NCBI GenBank assembly: GCA_964506785.1
Contig: CAZDME010000012.1
Coordinates: forward strand, 1 to 28,678
Reading direction: 5' to 3'
From: CAZDME01 sp964506785 [NCBI: uncultured bacterium]
GTDB lineage: Bacteria; CAZDME01; JAYEMH01
Length of the DNA: 28,678 nucleotides
The notes under the pieces are model-generated. The model ran no database searches, was not told where the DNA came from, and worked only from the letters and a program-made list of their open reading frames with translations. This document shows, one piece after another, positions 1-7,228 of this stretch (positions are counted from its first letter, which is position 1; each line of letters opens with the position of its first letter). A program made the position numbers and the translations under genes.

Positions 1-386
1 ATTATACCAACAATAAGCCTGCCCCGGTTCTTTAAGACTCTACTTGCCTCCGCTATTACTTTTCGGGGTTCTCTCACGAAACACAGGGTGGTAATAATCA
101 GTACGTAATCGAATTCGCCGTCATTAAAAGGAAGGTTTTCTCCTTGCGCTAATTTAACCTTTAGGCCGCGTTTCCGAGCCTTTTCTATCATTTGAGGCGA
201 TGAATCTATCCCGATATCTATCCCCAAAGCCGAAGCAAACCGGCCCGAACCAACACCAATCTCTAATCCCCTGCCTTTGTCCGGCATAACCTTCTTTATA
301 GCTTCGAGTTCGGATAAATAAGCAAATTTATTTTTCTCATACCAATCATCGTATTCTTTAGAATACCGGTCAAAAATATTATCCAT
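1..386 (-). CDS. Class I SAM-dependent methyltransferase, partial (C-terminus beyond window)
   Basis: Reads from an ATG at 384-386 to the window edge without a stop, giving the first 128 residues. Motif I of Rossmann-fold methyltransferases is visible as LEIGVGSGRF (residues 41-50), followed by the acidic strand-2 end GIDSSPQMIEKA (59-70), motif II-like FDYVLIITTLCFV (92-104) and a VLKNRGRLIVGI strand (118-128). This order is typical of Methyltransf_11 (UbiE/COQ5-like) proteins. The substrate cannot be inferred. It follows the polytopic membrane protein by about 70 bases and has only a weak ribosome binding site. Class assignment is secure; specific function is unknown. Confidence 0.85.
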   Translation of the reverse strand, partial: MDNIFDRYSKEYDDWYEKNKFAYLSELEAIKKVMPDKGRGLEIGVGSGRFASALGIDIGIDSSPQMIEKARKRGLKVKLAQGENLPFNDGEFDYVLIITTLCFVREPRKVIAEASRVLKNRGRLIVGI

Positions 387-456
387 TTTATATCGGCCTA
401 TTGTTCATTTAACCTTCACTAAAAAATCTATCGATGACGGCATTACATTTCCATAA

Positions 457-1092
457 TCAAGCGCTTCCTTGCTTTTTGGCGCCGGGCCGGACAAAAAGAA
501 GCGGAAAAATTATATCACTGACACAACAAGGAAGCCATACAGCTAAAAATAAAAAGATGAAAATGATAAAATAAGAAAACCAATTTATCGCCCCGCCTTT
601 AGCCATCATAATATGGAAAAGCGATGCCCAGGTGCTTAGGAGTACATGTCCATAGTGAGGAAATTTTGTTGCCGGCCTGAAATAGGCAATGGCGATACCG
701 ATTATGGCTAAAGGATTGATTAACCACCATTTTTCGATAAACCCAAGGTGAATCCCCCTGTTGGGCAATCCAATTAGAGATTCTCCCAGATATGGAATAA
801 CGGAATCACTTAAAGTGGCGATACCCACTGACCCCAAATACCCAATAATAAGCAGGATGAAAAGGTTGCATTTGCTTTTAATCCGGCCGCATTTATGAAG
901 CTCATACATAGAGGCAGTAACCAGAGCGCTTAAAACAACATGAATCGGATGGAGGATGTAAAAAATGTTGTAGGAAATCCCGGCCGGCAATCTCCGGATA
1001 AATATTATAATTAAGATACCGGTAAATGCCCCGAAAGTGGTAAAGGGGGCGTGTTCTTTTAATTCTTTAAAAATCAGTTTATGTTTATGCAT
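457..1092 (-). CDS. Polytopic membrane protein of unknown function, His-rich
   Basis: 211 residues with about six hydrophobic segments (roughly 18-36, 42-62, 73-95, 123-140, 147-165 and 170-200). Histidines and polar residues sit in or beside the membrane segments: LHPIHV, MYELHKCG, PHYGHV and SLFHIMMAKGG, plus PCCVSD near the C-terminus. The spacing looks like a conserved family rather than random hydrophobic sequence, but I do not recognise a named family. A metal-related or membrane-embedded enzymatic role is only a guess from the His/Cys placement. It lies downstream of the 8-Cys protein, separated by a 140-base gap that holds a repeat-like element. The start ATG (1090-1092) has only a weak GTGAG upstream. 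Confidence 0.75.
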   Translation of the reverse strand: MHKHKLIFKELKEHAPFTTFGAFTGILIIIFIRRLPAGISYNIFYILHPIHVVLSALVTASMYELHKCGRIKSKCNLFILLIIGYLGSVGIATLSDSVIPYLGESLIGLPNRGIHLGFIEKWWLINPLAIIGIAIAYFRPATKFPHYGHVLLSTWASLFHIMMAKGGAINWFSYFIIFIFLFLAVWLPCCVSDIIFPLLFVRPGAKKQGSA

Positions 1093-1111
1093 TTTTGCTC
1101 ACTGGAATTTA

Positions 1112-1231
1112 CCCCGTTAGAAACAGGTCGCCTTCAGGCAACCGCCATTCAACCTTTATGGACAGAAAGCAATTCCTTTTCAGCGAATCCTCGCAATTAG
1201 ATGATGCCTCTACTTTTTATCTATAACGGGG
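1112..1231. repeat. Candidate 120-bp miniature element with inverted ends
   Basis: The gap between the 8-Cys gene and the membrane-protein gene is bounded by perfect 8-base inverted ends, CCCCGTTA at 1112-1119 and TAACGGGG at 1224-1231. Imperfect extension follows (CCCCGTTAGAAA against CCCCGTTATAGATAAA). Inside lies a hairpin at 1126-1143. On the minus strand one frame (1109-1216) is open but has no start codon. One end sequence, TTTCTAACGG, recurs before lpxA (23317-23326). This fits a MITE-like or REP-like dispersed element; no transposase is nearby. Confidence 0.4.
1126..1143 (-). other. RNA hairpin in the intergenic element
   Basis: On the minus strand GGUUGCC and GGCGACC form a 7-bp stem with one U-G wobble around a UGAA loop. 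It lies 89-106 bases past the stop of the 8-Cys gene. The following bases, UGUUUCU, are too weak a U-tract for a confident terminator call. Confidence 0.4.
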
Positions 1232-1232
1232 A

Positions 1233-1445
1233 TTACCACCATCGGCCGCGTTTTTGATAGGTTTCAATAAACCTTTCTATGCTTCGGTCAAAGGTTTTCT
1301 CGACATCATCAGGGAAAAAACAAGCCGGCAGCTCTCCTAACCGCCAGTGATACTGCAGACACTCACAGCAGATACCTTTTTTACCGCAGGGTTCGTAAGT
1401 GCAGTTACACCTACCCCTATTTTCTTTGACCTGACACTCAGCCAT
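1233..1445 (-). CDS. Small Cys-rich protein, DUF6485-type
   Basis: 70 residues with eight cysteines (C4, C13, C15, C20, C26, C27, C29, C42) and H33, in the pattern CNCTYEPC-x5-CCEC-x2-YH followed by LPACFFP and a C-terminal helix rich in charged residues. The pattern matches my memory of the DUF6485 family, which has no established function. The Cys/His cluster implies metal (Zn or Fe-S) binding, which is inference. A strong AGGAAGG ribosome binding site precedes the ATG. The gene follows the MBL-fold hydrolase by 10 bases, so the two are almost certainly co-transcribed. Confidence 0.8.
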   Translation of the reverse strand: MAECQVKENRGRCNCTYEPCGKKGICCECLQYHWRLGELPACFFPDDVEKTFDRSIERFIETYQKRGRWW

Positions 1446-1455
1446 GCATGCCTTC

Positions 1456-2163
1456 CTATTTATCCAATTTTATTTTCAAACCCGCACCAACCTTAATAAA
1501 ATTCTCCTTGAACCCTTCTTGAAAAAGCTTAATGGCTCTCTCGCCGGTACAATGACAGGGAGCCGCTTTTTTAATTCCCATTTCTTTAAGTTCAGAAATT
1601 ATCTTACCCAAGCTTAAAACTTTCCCCAAATGGAACCCGCCCAAAACCAAATAAATTTCCTTAGCGAAGGCTTCTTTAACTTTTCTGACCATTTTTGCAA
1701 TTCCGGGATGGGCACAGCCGGTAATTACTACCAGGCCCGATTTTGTTTCAACCGTCAAAGGAATCTCCGCCGGGCCAAAACTACCCATCTCTGGGCCCGT
1801 ATGCACTCCCTGGCTAACATTCGTTATTTCACTGACCGGAGAAAATTTTATCCCTCTTTTTTTGAGCCCTGTTTTGAAATCTTCCGGGTAAGAATTACCA
1901 AAAAAAAGCTCTACCCTATTATTCCCCCCGATAACCGCTTCCAGACCGCCGGTATGGTCCCAATGATTATGAGAAAGGACCAAAGCGTCAATATCTTCGG
2001 GATTAATCTTTAAAGCATTCAAATTAAAAGAAAGTTTGCCGGCGTCATCACCAACATCAAAAAGAATCTTTTTATCAAGATGTTCAATCAGACAGGAAAA
2101 ACCCCAGCCGGATTTTAATCTTTTATCATATAGTTCATTGTCATACACTATGGTTATCATCAT
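1456..2163 (-). CDS. MBL-fold metallohydrolase, COG1237 (dihydropterin-aminobenzene phosphate synthase-like)
   Basis: 235 residues from the ATG at 2161-2163. The dinuclear metal signature SHNHWDH supplies H65, H67, D69 and H70. Further likely ligands are H152 in GCAHPG, H178 in GGFHLG and H204 in PCHCTG. The GCAHPG and PCHCTG motifs mark the subfamily annotated as 7,8-dihydropterin-6-yl-methyl-4-(beta-D-ribofuranosyl)aminobenzene 5'-phosphate synthase-like. That activity is tied to methanopterin in archaea, so the real substrate here is uncertain. A longer frame back to a GTG at 2199 runs into a degenerate intergenic repeat and is unlikely to be translated; AGGGG lies just before the chosen ATG. 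Confidence 0.88.
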   Translation of the reverse strand: MMITIVYDNELYDKRLKSGWGFSCLIEHLDKKILFDVGDDAGKLSFNLNALKINPEDIDALVLSHNHWDHTGGLEAVIGGNNRVELFFGNSYPEDFKTGLKKRGIKFSPVSEITNVSQGVHTGPEMGSFGPAEIPLTVETKSGLVVITGCAHPGIAKMVRKVKEAFAKEIYLVLGGFHLGKVLSLGKIISELKEMGIKKAAPCHCTGERAIKLFQEGFKENFIKVGAGLKIKLDK

Positions 2164-2176
2164 CTTAGCCCCTATC

Positions 2177-2277
2177 ACCAACTCCCTACAACCCACCACC
2201 TATGGCCTATTACCTTCAACCTACCACCTACAACCTATTTTTCCCCCTACCACCTACTACCTATCCTCCTATAACCC
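2177..2277. repeat. Degenerate ACCTA-type repeat tract, copy 1
   Basis: About 100 bases made almost entirely of imperfect 6-9 base units such as ACCTACC, ACCTACAA, ACCTATT and CCTCCTATA. It fills the gap between yggS and the MBL-fold gene. The core TACCACCTACTACCTA at 2248-2263, preceded by TTTTTCCCCC, recurs as TTTTTCCC-TACCACCTATTACCTA at 11693-11716. Two separated copies argue for a dispersed repeat family rather than drift at one site. Confidence 0.7.
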
Positions 2278-2286
2278 AGCGCTTCA

Positions 2287-2943
2287 TTATTTAGCTCTCT
2301 GGCCAAATATCTTCGTTCCTACCCTCACAATATTGGCCCCTTCTTCTATGGCCATGCGGTAAGAATTACTCATACCCATAGAAAGGTATTTCATCTCTAC
2401 CCCGGGCAGATTAAGCGCTTTTATCTCTTTAAATATTTTCTTTGTCTTCCGAAAATATGGCCGCGAATTTTCGGGGCTGCCAAAACGCGGCCCCATAGTC
2501 ATAAGCCCCATTACCTTTATATGTTTAAATACGGAAATATTCTCCGCAAATTTTTCTGCCTTTTCGGGCAAAACACCAAATTTCTGCAATTCTTTCCCGC
2601 TATTTATCTCGATCAATACCGGCATTATTTTTTCTATCTGGATAGAAGCTTTATCAATCTCTTCGGCAATCTGCAAAGAATCAACTGTTTCTATCATATC
2701 GAAGATTTTCACTGCCTTTTTTACTTTATTCTTCTGAAGATGGCCGATAAAATGCCATCTTACTCTTCTGCCTATAATCGCAAAGGCATTTTGAGCCTCT
2801 TGAAGATAGTTCTCTCCAATAATTTGTAACCCCCCGTCTATTGCCTCCAGAATCTCCTCAGCCGTTCTTTCTTTGGCTGCCCCGACTAATTCTACTCCCT
2901 TCGGCAATTCATCCAATAATTTCCTGACATTTTCTTTAATCAT
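2287..2943 (-). CDS. yggS: YggS/PLPBP-family pyridoxal-phosphate homeostasis protein
   Basis: 218 residues from the ATG at 2941-2943. A TTG six codons upstream is possible, but the family normally starts MIKEN. PLP-binding lysine is K24 in VGAAK. Family landmarks in order: GENYLQE, HFIGHLQKNKVK, GLMTMGP, LSMGMS, VRVGTKIFG. The protein binds PLP and buffers the vitamin B6 pool without known catalysis. The usual Asp after SMGMS is replaced (SMGMSNSY). It lies a short distance after panD and probably shares its transcript; the ACCTA repeat tract begins right after its stop. Confidence 0.93.
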   Translation of the reverse strand: MIKENVRKLLDELPKGVELVGAAKERTAEEILEAIDGGLQIIGENYLQEAQNAFAIIGRRVRWHFIGHLQKNKVKKAVKIFDMIETVDSLQIAEEIDKASIQIEKIMPVLIEINSGKELQKFGVLPEKAEKFAENISVFKHIKVMGLMTMGPRFGSPENSRPYFRKTKKIFKEIKALNLPGVEMKYLSMGMSNSYRMAIEEGANIVRVGTKIFGQRAK

Positions 2944-2974
2944 TCCGGCCGGCGCACTCAATCAAAGATACGAT

Positions 2975-3319
2975 TTATCTGTTATTTTTATCAACCATTA
3001 CAATCTTTGCTTTTATTTTCCCTATCTCATCTTCACTGATTGAAACATACGATATAATGCAAATTTTGTCGCCGGCTTTGCCGCACCTGGCTGCCGGCCC
3101 ATAAAGAACAGTCCTGCCTGAATTTGCTTTTTCTTCAATAACGTAGGTTTCGAACCTTTGGCCATTGTTAAAATTCAAAACCTGGACTTTTTCCCCCGGT
3201 ATAATATCGCTTTTCATCAAGAGGGTTTTATCGATTCCGATACTTCCCTGATAATTCAAGTTTGTTTCAGTAATGACGGCCTTATGGATTTTTGATTTAA
3301 TTACTTCTCTCAGTATCAT
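2975..3319 (-). CDS. panD: Aspartate 1-decarboxylase (pyruvoyl enzyme), beta-alanine for pantothenate/CoA
   Basis: 114 residues, normal for the family. The self-cleavage site is Y23-Q-G25-S26, where processing between Gly and Ser creates the pyruvoyl group on the alpha chain. NGQRFETYVI (with the conserved Tyr), GRTVLYGPAARCGKAGD and IISYV follow in the expected order. The ATG has a strong GGGAGG site. It stands 121 bases after trxA; that gap has no clear promoter or terminator for this strand. No other pantothenate gene is in the window. Confidence 0.96.
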   Translation of the reverse strand: MILREVIKSKIHKAVITETNLNYQGSIGIDKTLLMKSDIIPGEKVQVLNFNNGQRFETYVIEEKANSGRTVLYGPAARCGKAGDKICIISYVSISEDEIGKIKAKIVMVDKNNR

Positions 3320-3440
3320 CCTAACCTCCCCGCTGCCCTATCCCAGATATTAGAGATTGCCTCCTTGGTCTTTCTGCCTAAAAAGCCTCCAACCTCTTTT
3401 AGTTTTTTTATCTTCCTTTAACTATAAGCACTTCTCTTAT

Positions 3441-3758
3441 CTATATATGAGGAATTATCTTCTCTTGCAGCACCCCCTTGGGTATTACTCCGATAATTTT
3501 ATCGACTACTTGGCCGCCTTTAAAAATAGCCAAGGTCGGGATACTCATAATTCCGTAATTTACCGCTGTCTGCTGAGCCTCATCCACATTCACCTTGCAC
3601 ACCTTTAACTTTCCCTGGTGTTCCTGAGCAATTTCTTCAACTATCGGCGCTACCATCAAACATGGCCGGCACCAGGCAGCCCAGAAGTCCACTAAGACCG
3701 GAATATTGGATTCCAGCACCTCTTCTTTAAAACTGGCGTCACTCACTTCAATGTGCAT
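3441..3758 (-). CDS. trxA: Thioredoxin with atypical WCRPC active site
   Basis: 105 residues, full length for a single-domain cytoplasmic thioredoxin with no signal peptide. The fold markers are VDFWAAWC (residues 23-30), the redox pair C30/C33, the cis-proline P74 in SIPT, and FKGG. The active site reads C-R-P-C where nearly all thioredoxins have C-G-P-C; Arg at this position should alter the redox potential or partner choice (inference). It begins 2 bases after the queF stop with a GGAG site, so it is co-transcribed with queF. Confidence 0.93.
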   Translation of the reverse strand: MHIEVSDASFKEEVLESNIPVLVDFWAAWCRPCLMVAPIVEEIAQEHQGKLKVCKVNVDEAQQTAVNYGIMSIPTLAIFKGGQVVDKIIGVIPKGVLQEKIIPHI

Positions 3759-3760
3759 CT

Positions 3761-4147
3761 TTATCGACTCCTTTCCCTTACAATTTTGGTTTTAATACCT
3801 CCTCGAACAGCTACGTCTAATTCCACTTTGAGTCTTTTAGGTTTGACGCTTTTCCAGAAATCTTCAAAGATTTTATTAGCCAAATGTTCATGAAGAACGG
3901 GAATATCCCGGAAGGCGAGAAAATAAAATCTTAAACTTTTCAATTCAGGGATTAATTTAGCCGGCAGATAAGTAATCCTAACCGTGTAGAAATCTGGGAT
4001 GCCGGTCATCGGGCAAAGGGCAGTTAATTCCGGGTACTCATAACTCACCTCTCCTCCTTTAGCATAAAGAAAATCCAGCACTTTAATCTCTGGCAATTTA
4101 ATTTTTTTCGTATATTGCTCTTGCCTCTTTATTTCCATATTACCCAT
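3761..4147 (-). CDS. queF: 7-cyano-7-deazaguanine (preQ0) reductase, type I QueF
   Basis: Reduces preQ0 to preQ1 with NADPH in queuosine tRNA modification. From the ATG at 4147 it is 128 residues, matching short type I QueF. The catalytic Cys and Asp are C45 and D52 in LTALCPMTGIPDF; ELKSLRFYF-x3-R is the QueF signature, followed by LHEH and RGGI near the end. The frame stays open upstream to 4369, adding 74 residues, but that part is basic, unlike QueF, and contains a strong promoter at 4283-4311, so I treat it as untranslated. An ATG at 4138 is an alternative start. No preQ1 riboswitch was recognised in the leader. Confidence 0.92.
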   Translation of the reverse strand: MGNMEIKRQEQYTKKIKLPEIKVLDFLYAKGGEVSYEYPELTALCPMTGIPDFYTVRITYLPAKLIPELKSLRFYFLAFRDIPVLHEHLANKIFEDFWKSVKPKRLKVELDVAVRGGIKTKIVRERSR

Positions 4148-4282
4148 TTTTTCGATTTTATCCTTGAATTTTCTTTTCTTTCTACCGTTTTCCCCTCCCT
4201 GCCTTATCTTTCTCACTCTAAACTTTCTAATCAATAATCCGAATGCAATAAGCGCTGATTTTCGGAAATGATTTTCATTATC

Positions 4283-4311
4283 GATATAAACGAACTTTGA
4301 GCTTTTGTCAA
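4283..4311 (-). promoter_or_regulatory. Sigma70-type promoter for queF-trxA(-panD-yggS)
   Basis: On the minus strand a perfect -35 TTGACA (4306-4311) is followed after exactly 17 bases by TATATC (4283-4288). Transcription would begin near 4275 and leave a leader of about 130 bases before queF. It sits just after the GT2 stop codon, marking the break between the LPS-core cluster and the housekeeping genes. Confidence 0.65.
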
Positions 4312-4347
4312 GGTAATTCTTAAAAAATGGATTTTGACCTGTTTTAT

Positions 4348-5094
4348 TTAAGGCTGCCTCTTCTCCCAATATTTGGCATAACTGAAAAATTGGTAAAGAG
4401 AATCGGAAAAAGCGATCACCACCCCCATAAAACCGTCTCTATAACCTTTCTTCATTAAAAACCTCCGGAGGAACCGGTCGAGCATTTTTCGGCAAAGAGT
4501 AAGGAAACTAATTTTCCTTTTTTCCCGGGACCACTTTTCCGCTTCTTTCGTTGTCTGGGAATTTAAGGCGGAAATAAAATGGTGGAAGTCACGGTAGCCG
4601 TAATGAATAATATCAGCTTTTAGAAGGCGCGATTTCCCTTCCAGGAATATTCGGGGATGAACCTCAGCCTCTTCGTAACGAAAGGCACCTTTTTTAAAAA
4701 GACGCAATTTACCCGCCGGATACCAGCCTCCATATCTTATCCAGCGTTTTCCGATATAGGTCCGGATAGGAATGGCATATCCGCTGTACCCTTCTTTTTC
4801 CCGCAACACCTCTCTTATTTCTTTAGCCAATTTCTCACTTACTCTTTCGTCGGCATCCAGGCTTAAAATCCAATCCCCGGTTGCATTCCCATAAGCCCAG
4901 TTACGGTGCCTCCCTTCATTTTCCATTTTCCTGACAAAAATTTTGTCCGTAAACTGCCGGGCTAATCCGGCCGTTTTATCCTGGCTTTCATCATCGACAA
5001 CAATTATTTCATCGGCCCACTGAGCGCTCTTTAGACATTCGGAGATATTCGCCTCTTCGTTTTTGGTAATTACGACAACGGAAATTTTAGTCAT
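4348..5094 (-). CDS. Family 2 glycosyltransferase, WaaE/KdtX-like
   Basis: 248 residues from the ATG at 5092-5094, which overlaps the preceding GT9 stop by 8 bases and has GGAGG five bases upstream. A longer frame to 5136 would overlap that gene by 50 bases and is not favoured. GT-A features: ISVVVITKNEE at the N-terminus, VVDDES (residues 32-37) for nucleotide binding, SLDADE (78-83) as the DXD-type metal site. The remaining sequence resembles the WaaE/KdtX beta-1,4-glucosyltransferase group acting on LPS inner core. It is the last gene of the core array. The acceptor is unproven. Confidence 0.88.
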   Translation of the reverse strand: MTKISVVVITKNEEANISECLKSAQWADEIIVVDDESQDKTAGLARQFTDKIFVRKMENEGRHRNWAYGNATGDWILSLDADERVSEKLAKEIREVLREKEGYSGYAIPIRTYIGKRWIRYGGWYPAGKLRLFKKGAFRYEEAEVHPRIFLEGKSRLLKADIIHYGYRDFHHFISALNSQTTKEAEKWSREKRKISFLTLCRKMLDRFLRRFLMKKGYRDGFMGVVIAFSDSLYQFFSYAKYWEKRQP

Positions 5095-6139
5095 TAACCC
5101 CTCCCAGAATTTTTTGGGCTGCTTGAAAAACTTCAAAAACGGTAATTGCCTTGAGGCACTGAAAGCCCTTATCGCAACTATGCGCTAAACAAACCTGACA
5201 ACCAGGATCTTTATGAAAAATGATATGTTCCCTGCCCCGGGGACGCCACCTTCGGGGAGATAACCCCGGCTGCTTTCTACCGAAGATTACCAGGCAGGGC
5301 GTTTTCATCGCCGCGGCAATATGCACCGGGCCGGTATCATTAGAAATAAAAAGCTGCGCCTGCTTTAAAATAGCCCCTACATTCCCCAAAGCCAGCCCTT
5401 GAACAATAACCGCCTTTTCCCCTAATAAACGCCTTAATCTTTCCAGTAACGGGCCTTCTTCGTTGCTGCCAATGATTATAATTTTTACTGGAAAAGATTC
5501 CATTAATTTTTTGCCCACCTCAGCAAATCTTTCAACCGGCCATCTTTTAGAAGGGCAACTGGCTCCGGGTTGTATCGCCACTAAAGGAATCTTTCTATCC
5601 AAGCCGTTTCCCTGGAAAAACTTTAGTGCAAAATTTTCCTCCTCTTGGCTCACAACCATTTCCACCTCTTTATTAGCAGCGGAAATCCCCCGGGCAGCAA
5701 TCACCTCAAGATTATATTCTATTTCGTGCTTCTCCCCTTTAAATTTCTCATCGGGTAGTTTCTTTGTAAGCAGAAAGCCGCATTTTCGGTTATAACCGAT
5801 TCTCTCCGGAATTCCGGCCAGGAAAGTTATGATATTCACCCGGTTAGTCGGATGGAAAACAAAGGCTAAATCAAATTCTTTCTTTCTCAAATCTCTGACG
5901 AATTTAAAACTATTCCAGAAGGTCTTATGCTTTCCTCTTTTATCATAAACGATCACTTCATCCAAATGAGGATTGTTTTTTACCACCTCAACACTATACG
6001 GCCGAACCATCATTGCCAGAAAACTTTCCGGCAGGCTCTGACGAACCGCTCGAATAGCCGGCGTAGTCAAAACAACGTCACCAATCCGATCCGTACGCAC
6101 CAGTAGAATTCTTTTAGGATTTTTTTTGTTTCGCTTCAT
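5087..6139 (-). CDS. Family 9 glycosyltransferase (LPS heptosyltransferase type), copy A
   Basis: 350 residues, GT-B fold. The N-terminal ILLVRTDRIGD places the predicted catalytic Asp at D21, equivalent to WaaC Asp13. The donor-site motif SNDTGPVH is at 266-273, with PGASCPSKRW at 191-200. A four-Cys motif closes the protein (C314, C317, C322, C328). It most resembles heptosyltransferase II (WaaF), adding a heptose to the inner core on the cytoplasmic face. It overlaps the preceding GT9 by 26 bases, with GAGG at good spacing before its ATG, indicating translational coupling. The sugar is inferred from the family only, since no heptose-synthesis gene is present here. Confidence 0.9.
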   Translation of the reverse strand: MKRNKKNPKRILLVRTDRIGDVVLTTPAIRAVRQSLPESFLAMMVRPYSVEVVKNNPHLDEVIVYDKRGKHKTFWNSFKFVRDLRKKEFDLAFVFHPTNRVNIITFLAGIPERIGYNRKCGFLLTKKLPDEKFKGEKHEIEYNLEVIAARGISAANKEVEMVVSQEEENFALKFFQGNGLDRKIPLVAIQPGASCPSKRWPVERFAEVGKKLMESFPVKIIIIGSNEEGPLLERLRRLLGEKAVIVQGLALGNVGAILKQAQLFISNDTGPVHIAAAMKTPCLVIFGRKQPGLSPRRWRPRGREHIIFHKDPGCQVCLAHSCDKGFQCLKAITVFEVFQAAQKILGGVND

Positions 6140-7088
6140 TCATAATTTCCTCAAACTTCAGAAAAACTTCATCTACGGAAAGAGATTTCAAACATTGATG
6201 TTCCCTGGGGCACTGGGCAAGTTCACAGGGCGAACAGGACAGATTCTTTCTGACCACGCCCTTTATTGGACTCAAGGGGCCATATTTTACCGGATCAGTC
6301 GGCCCAAAAATAGCCAGAGTGGGCACCCCCAAAGCACTGGCTAAATGAAGAGGCCCGCTGTCATTGGTAATAAAAATTTTTGCCTTTTGGAGAAGAGCCG
6401 CCAATTCTTGGAAGTTTAATTTCCCTCCTAGATTGAAGCTGCCTTTAATCTCTCTAGAAATTTTTGCGCACTTTTCTCTATCTTCCCTTCCCGAAATGAA
6501 GGCAATAGGCAGATTGTATACATCCTGAATTCTTTGCGCCAATAGAATGAACCCGTCATCTGCCCAGCATTTTAAATGGCTGGCCGCCGTCGGATTGATA
6601 ACGATTAGCTCGCTATTTATTCTTCCGCCAAATCTCCTTTTAATATTTTCCTTGGCACCTTCCGAAATATAAAAAGGGAATCTAATTTTATCCGGCTTAA
6701 TCCCGAATTTTCCTAAACTGCGCAGATGCTTCCGGACCTGGTGTTCGGGAAACTTGGACCTTTTTGCGAAAATGGGGCTATGATACCTTGAACGCAAAAA
6801 TAAGGGGAACAAACTATGGCGCAAATCGACGACCAAATCGTAACGCTCCCTTCTTAATTTTTTTATAAATAAAAACTTTTCTCCTAAGGTTTTGTGCTTA
6901 TCGTAAACAATCACTCGGGAGAATTCCGGGTTATCCTTAACTGCCGGGTAAGCCCGCCTCCCGATTAAAATAGAAATATTCGCTTCGGGAAATTCCCCCC
7001 GCAGGCCGCCGGCAACGGGAAGGGTTAAGATTACATCGCCAATATTACTTAAGCTGATGACTAAAATACTATTTATGTTTTTCATCAT
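6114..7088 (-). CDS. Family 9 glycosyltransferase, copy B
   Basis: 324 residues. SLSNIGD gives the predicted catalytic Asp at D18; TNDSGPLH at 241-248 and FGPTDP at 261-266 form the donor site. The C-terminal four-Cys motif is C285, C288, C293, C299. The first of two tandem ATGs (7086-7088) is chosen because AAGG lies seven bases before it. It overlaps copy A by 26 bases at its 3' end. The 140-base leader carries part of the intergenic module also found before lpxK. Role: transfer of heptose or a related sugar in the LPS core (family knowledge). Confidence 0.9.
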   Translation of the reverse strand: MMKNINSILVISLSNIGDVILTLPVAGGLRGEFPEANISILIGRRAYPAVKDNPEFSRVIVYDKHKTLGEKFLFIKKLRRERYDLVVDLRHSLFPLFLRSRYHSPIFAKRSKFPEHQVRKHLRSLGKFGIKPDKIRFPFYISEGAKENIKRRFGGRINSELIVINPTAASHLKCWADDGFILLAQRIQDVYNLPIAFISGREDREKCAKISREIKGSFNLGGKLNFQELAALLQKAKIFITNDSGPLHLASALGVPTLAIFGPTDPVKYGPLSPIKGVVRKNLSCSPCELAQCPREHQCLKSLSVDEVFLKFEEIMNEAKQKKS

Positions 7089-7105
7089 TCTGAAGCCTTT
7101 AGTTT

Positions 7106-7200
7106 CAAAATCTACTATTCAAAACCCAAGTTTACAGAATTTAGGCTATTCTACTATGCACAAAAACTCGATAGGCAAAAATTGCTTTTGAAAGGATTTT
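7106..7200. repeat. Partial copy of the lpxK-leader module (X part)
   Basis: The stretch 7156-7200, beginning ATGCACAAAAACTCGATAGG and ending TTGCTTTTGAAAGGATTT, matches 14885-14930 (ATGCACAAAACTAAATAGAC ... TTGCTTTTGAAGGGATTT). Weaker similarity continues through 7106-7155, opposite the promoter region of the other copy. It lies upstream of GT9 copy B. The gap (7089-7228) also holds the palindrome GTGTACAC at 7209-7216. Confidence 0.55.
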
Positions 7201-7228
7201 TTTACACCGTGTACACATCTGTCATAAA

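Noticed and set aside
2164-2199. GTG start extending the MBL-fold protein by 12 residues
   Set aside because: The extra codons are part of the ACCTA-type repeat tract, and the family N-terminus matches the downstream ATG.
3378-3402. Intrinsic terminator on the plus strand (CTAAAAAG/CTTTTAG then TTTTTTT)
   Set aside because: The stem is almost all A-T and no plus-strand gene exists to be terminated; likely chance in an AT-rich gap.
4148-4275. preQ1 riboswitch in the queF leader
   Set aside because: I looked for the small type I pseudoknot and the larger types and could not identify the conserved loops or pairing.
4148-4369. 74-residue N-terminal extension of QueF
   Set aside because: It is basic, unlike QueF, overlaps the GT2 gene and contains a strong promoter; QueF is already full length without it.
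5095-5136. Upstream start for the GT2 gene
   Set aside because: It would lengthen the overlap with the GT9 gene to 50 bases, while the internal ATG has an ideal GGAGG site and a standard ATG/TAA coupling overlap.
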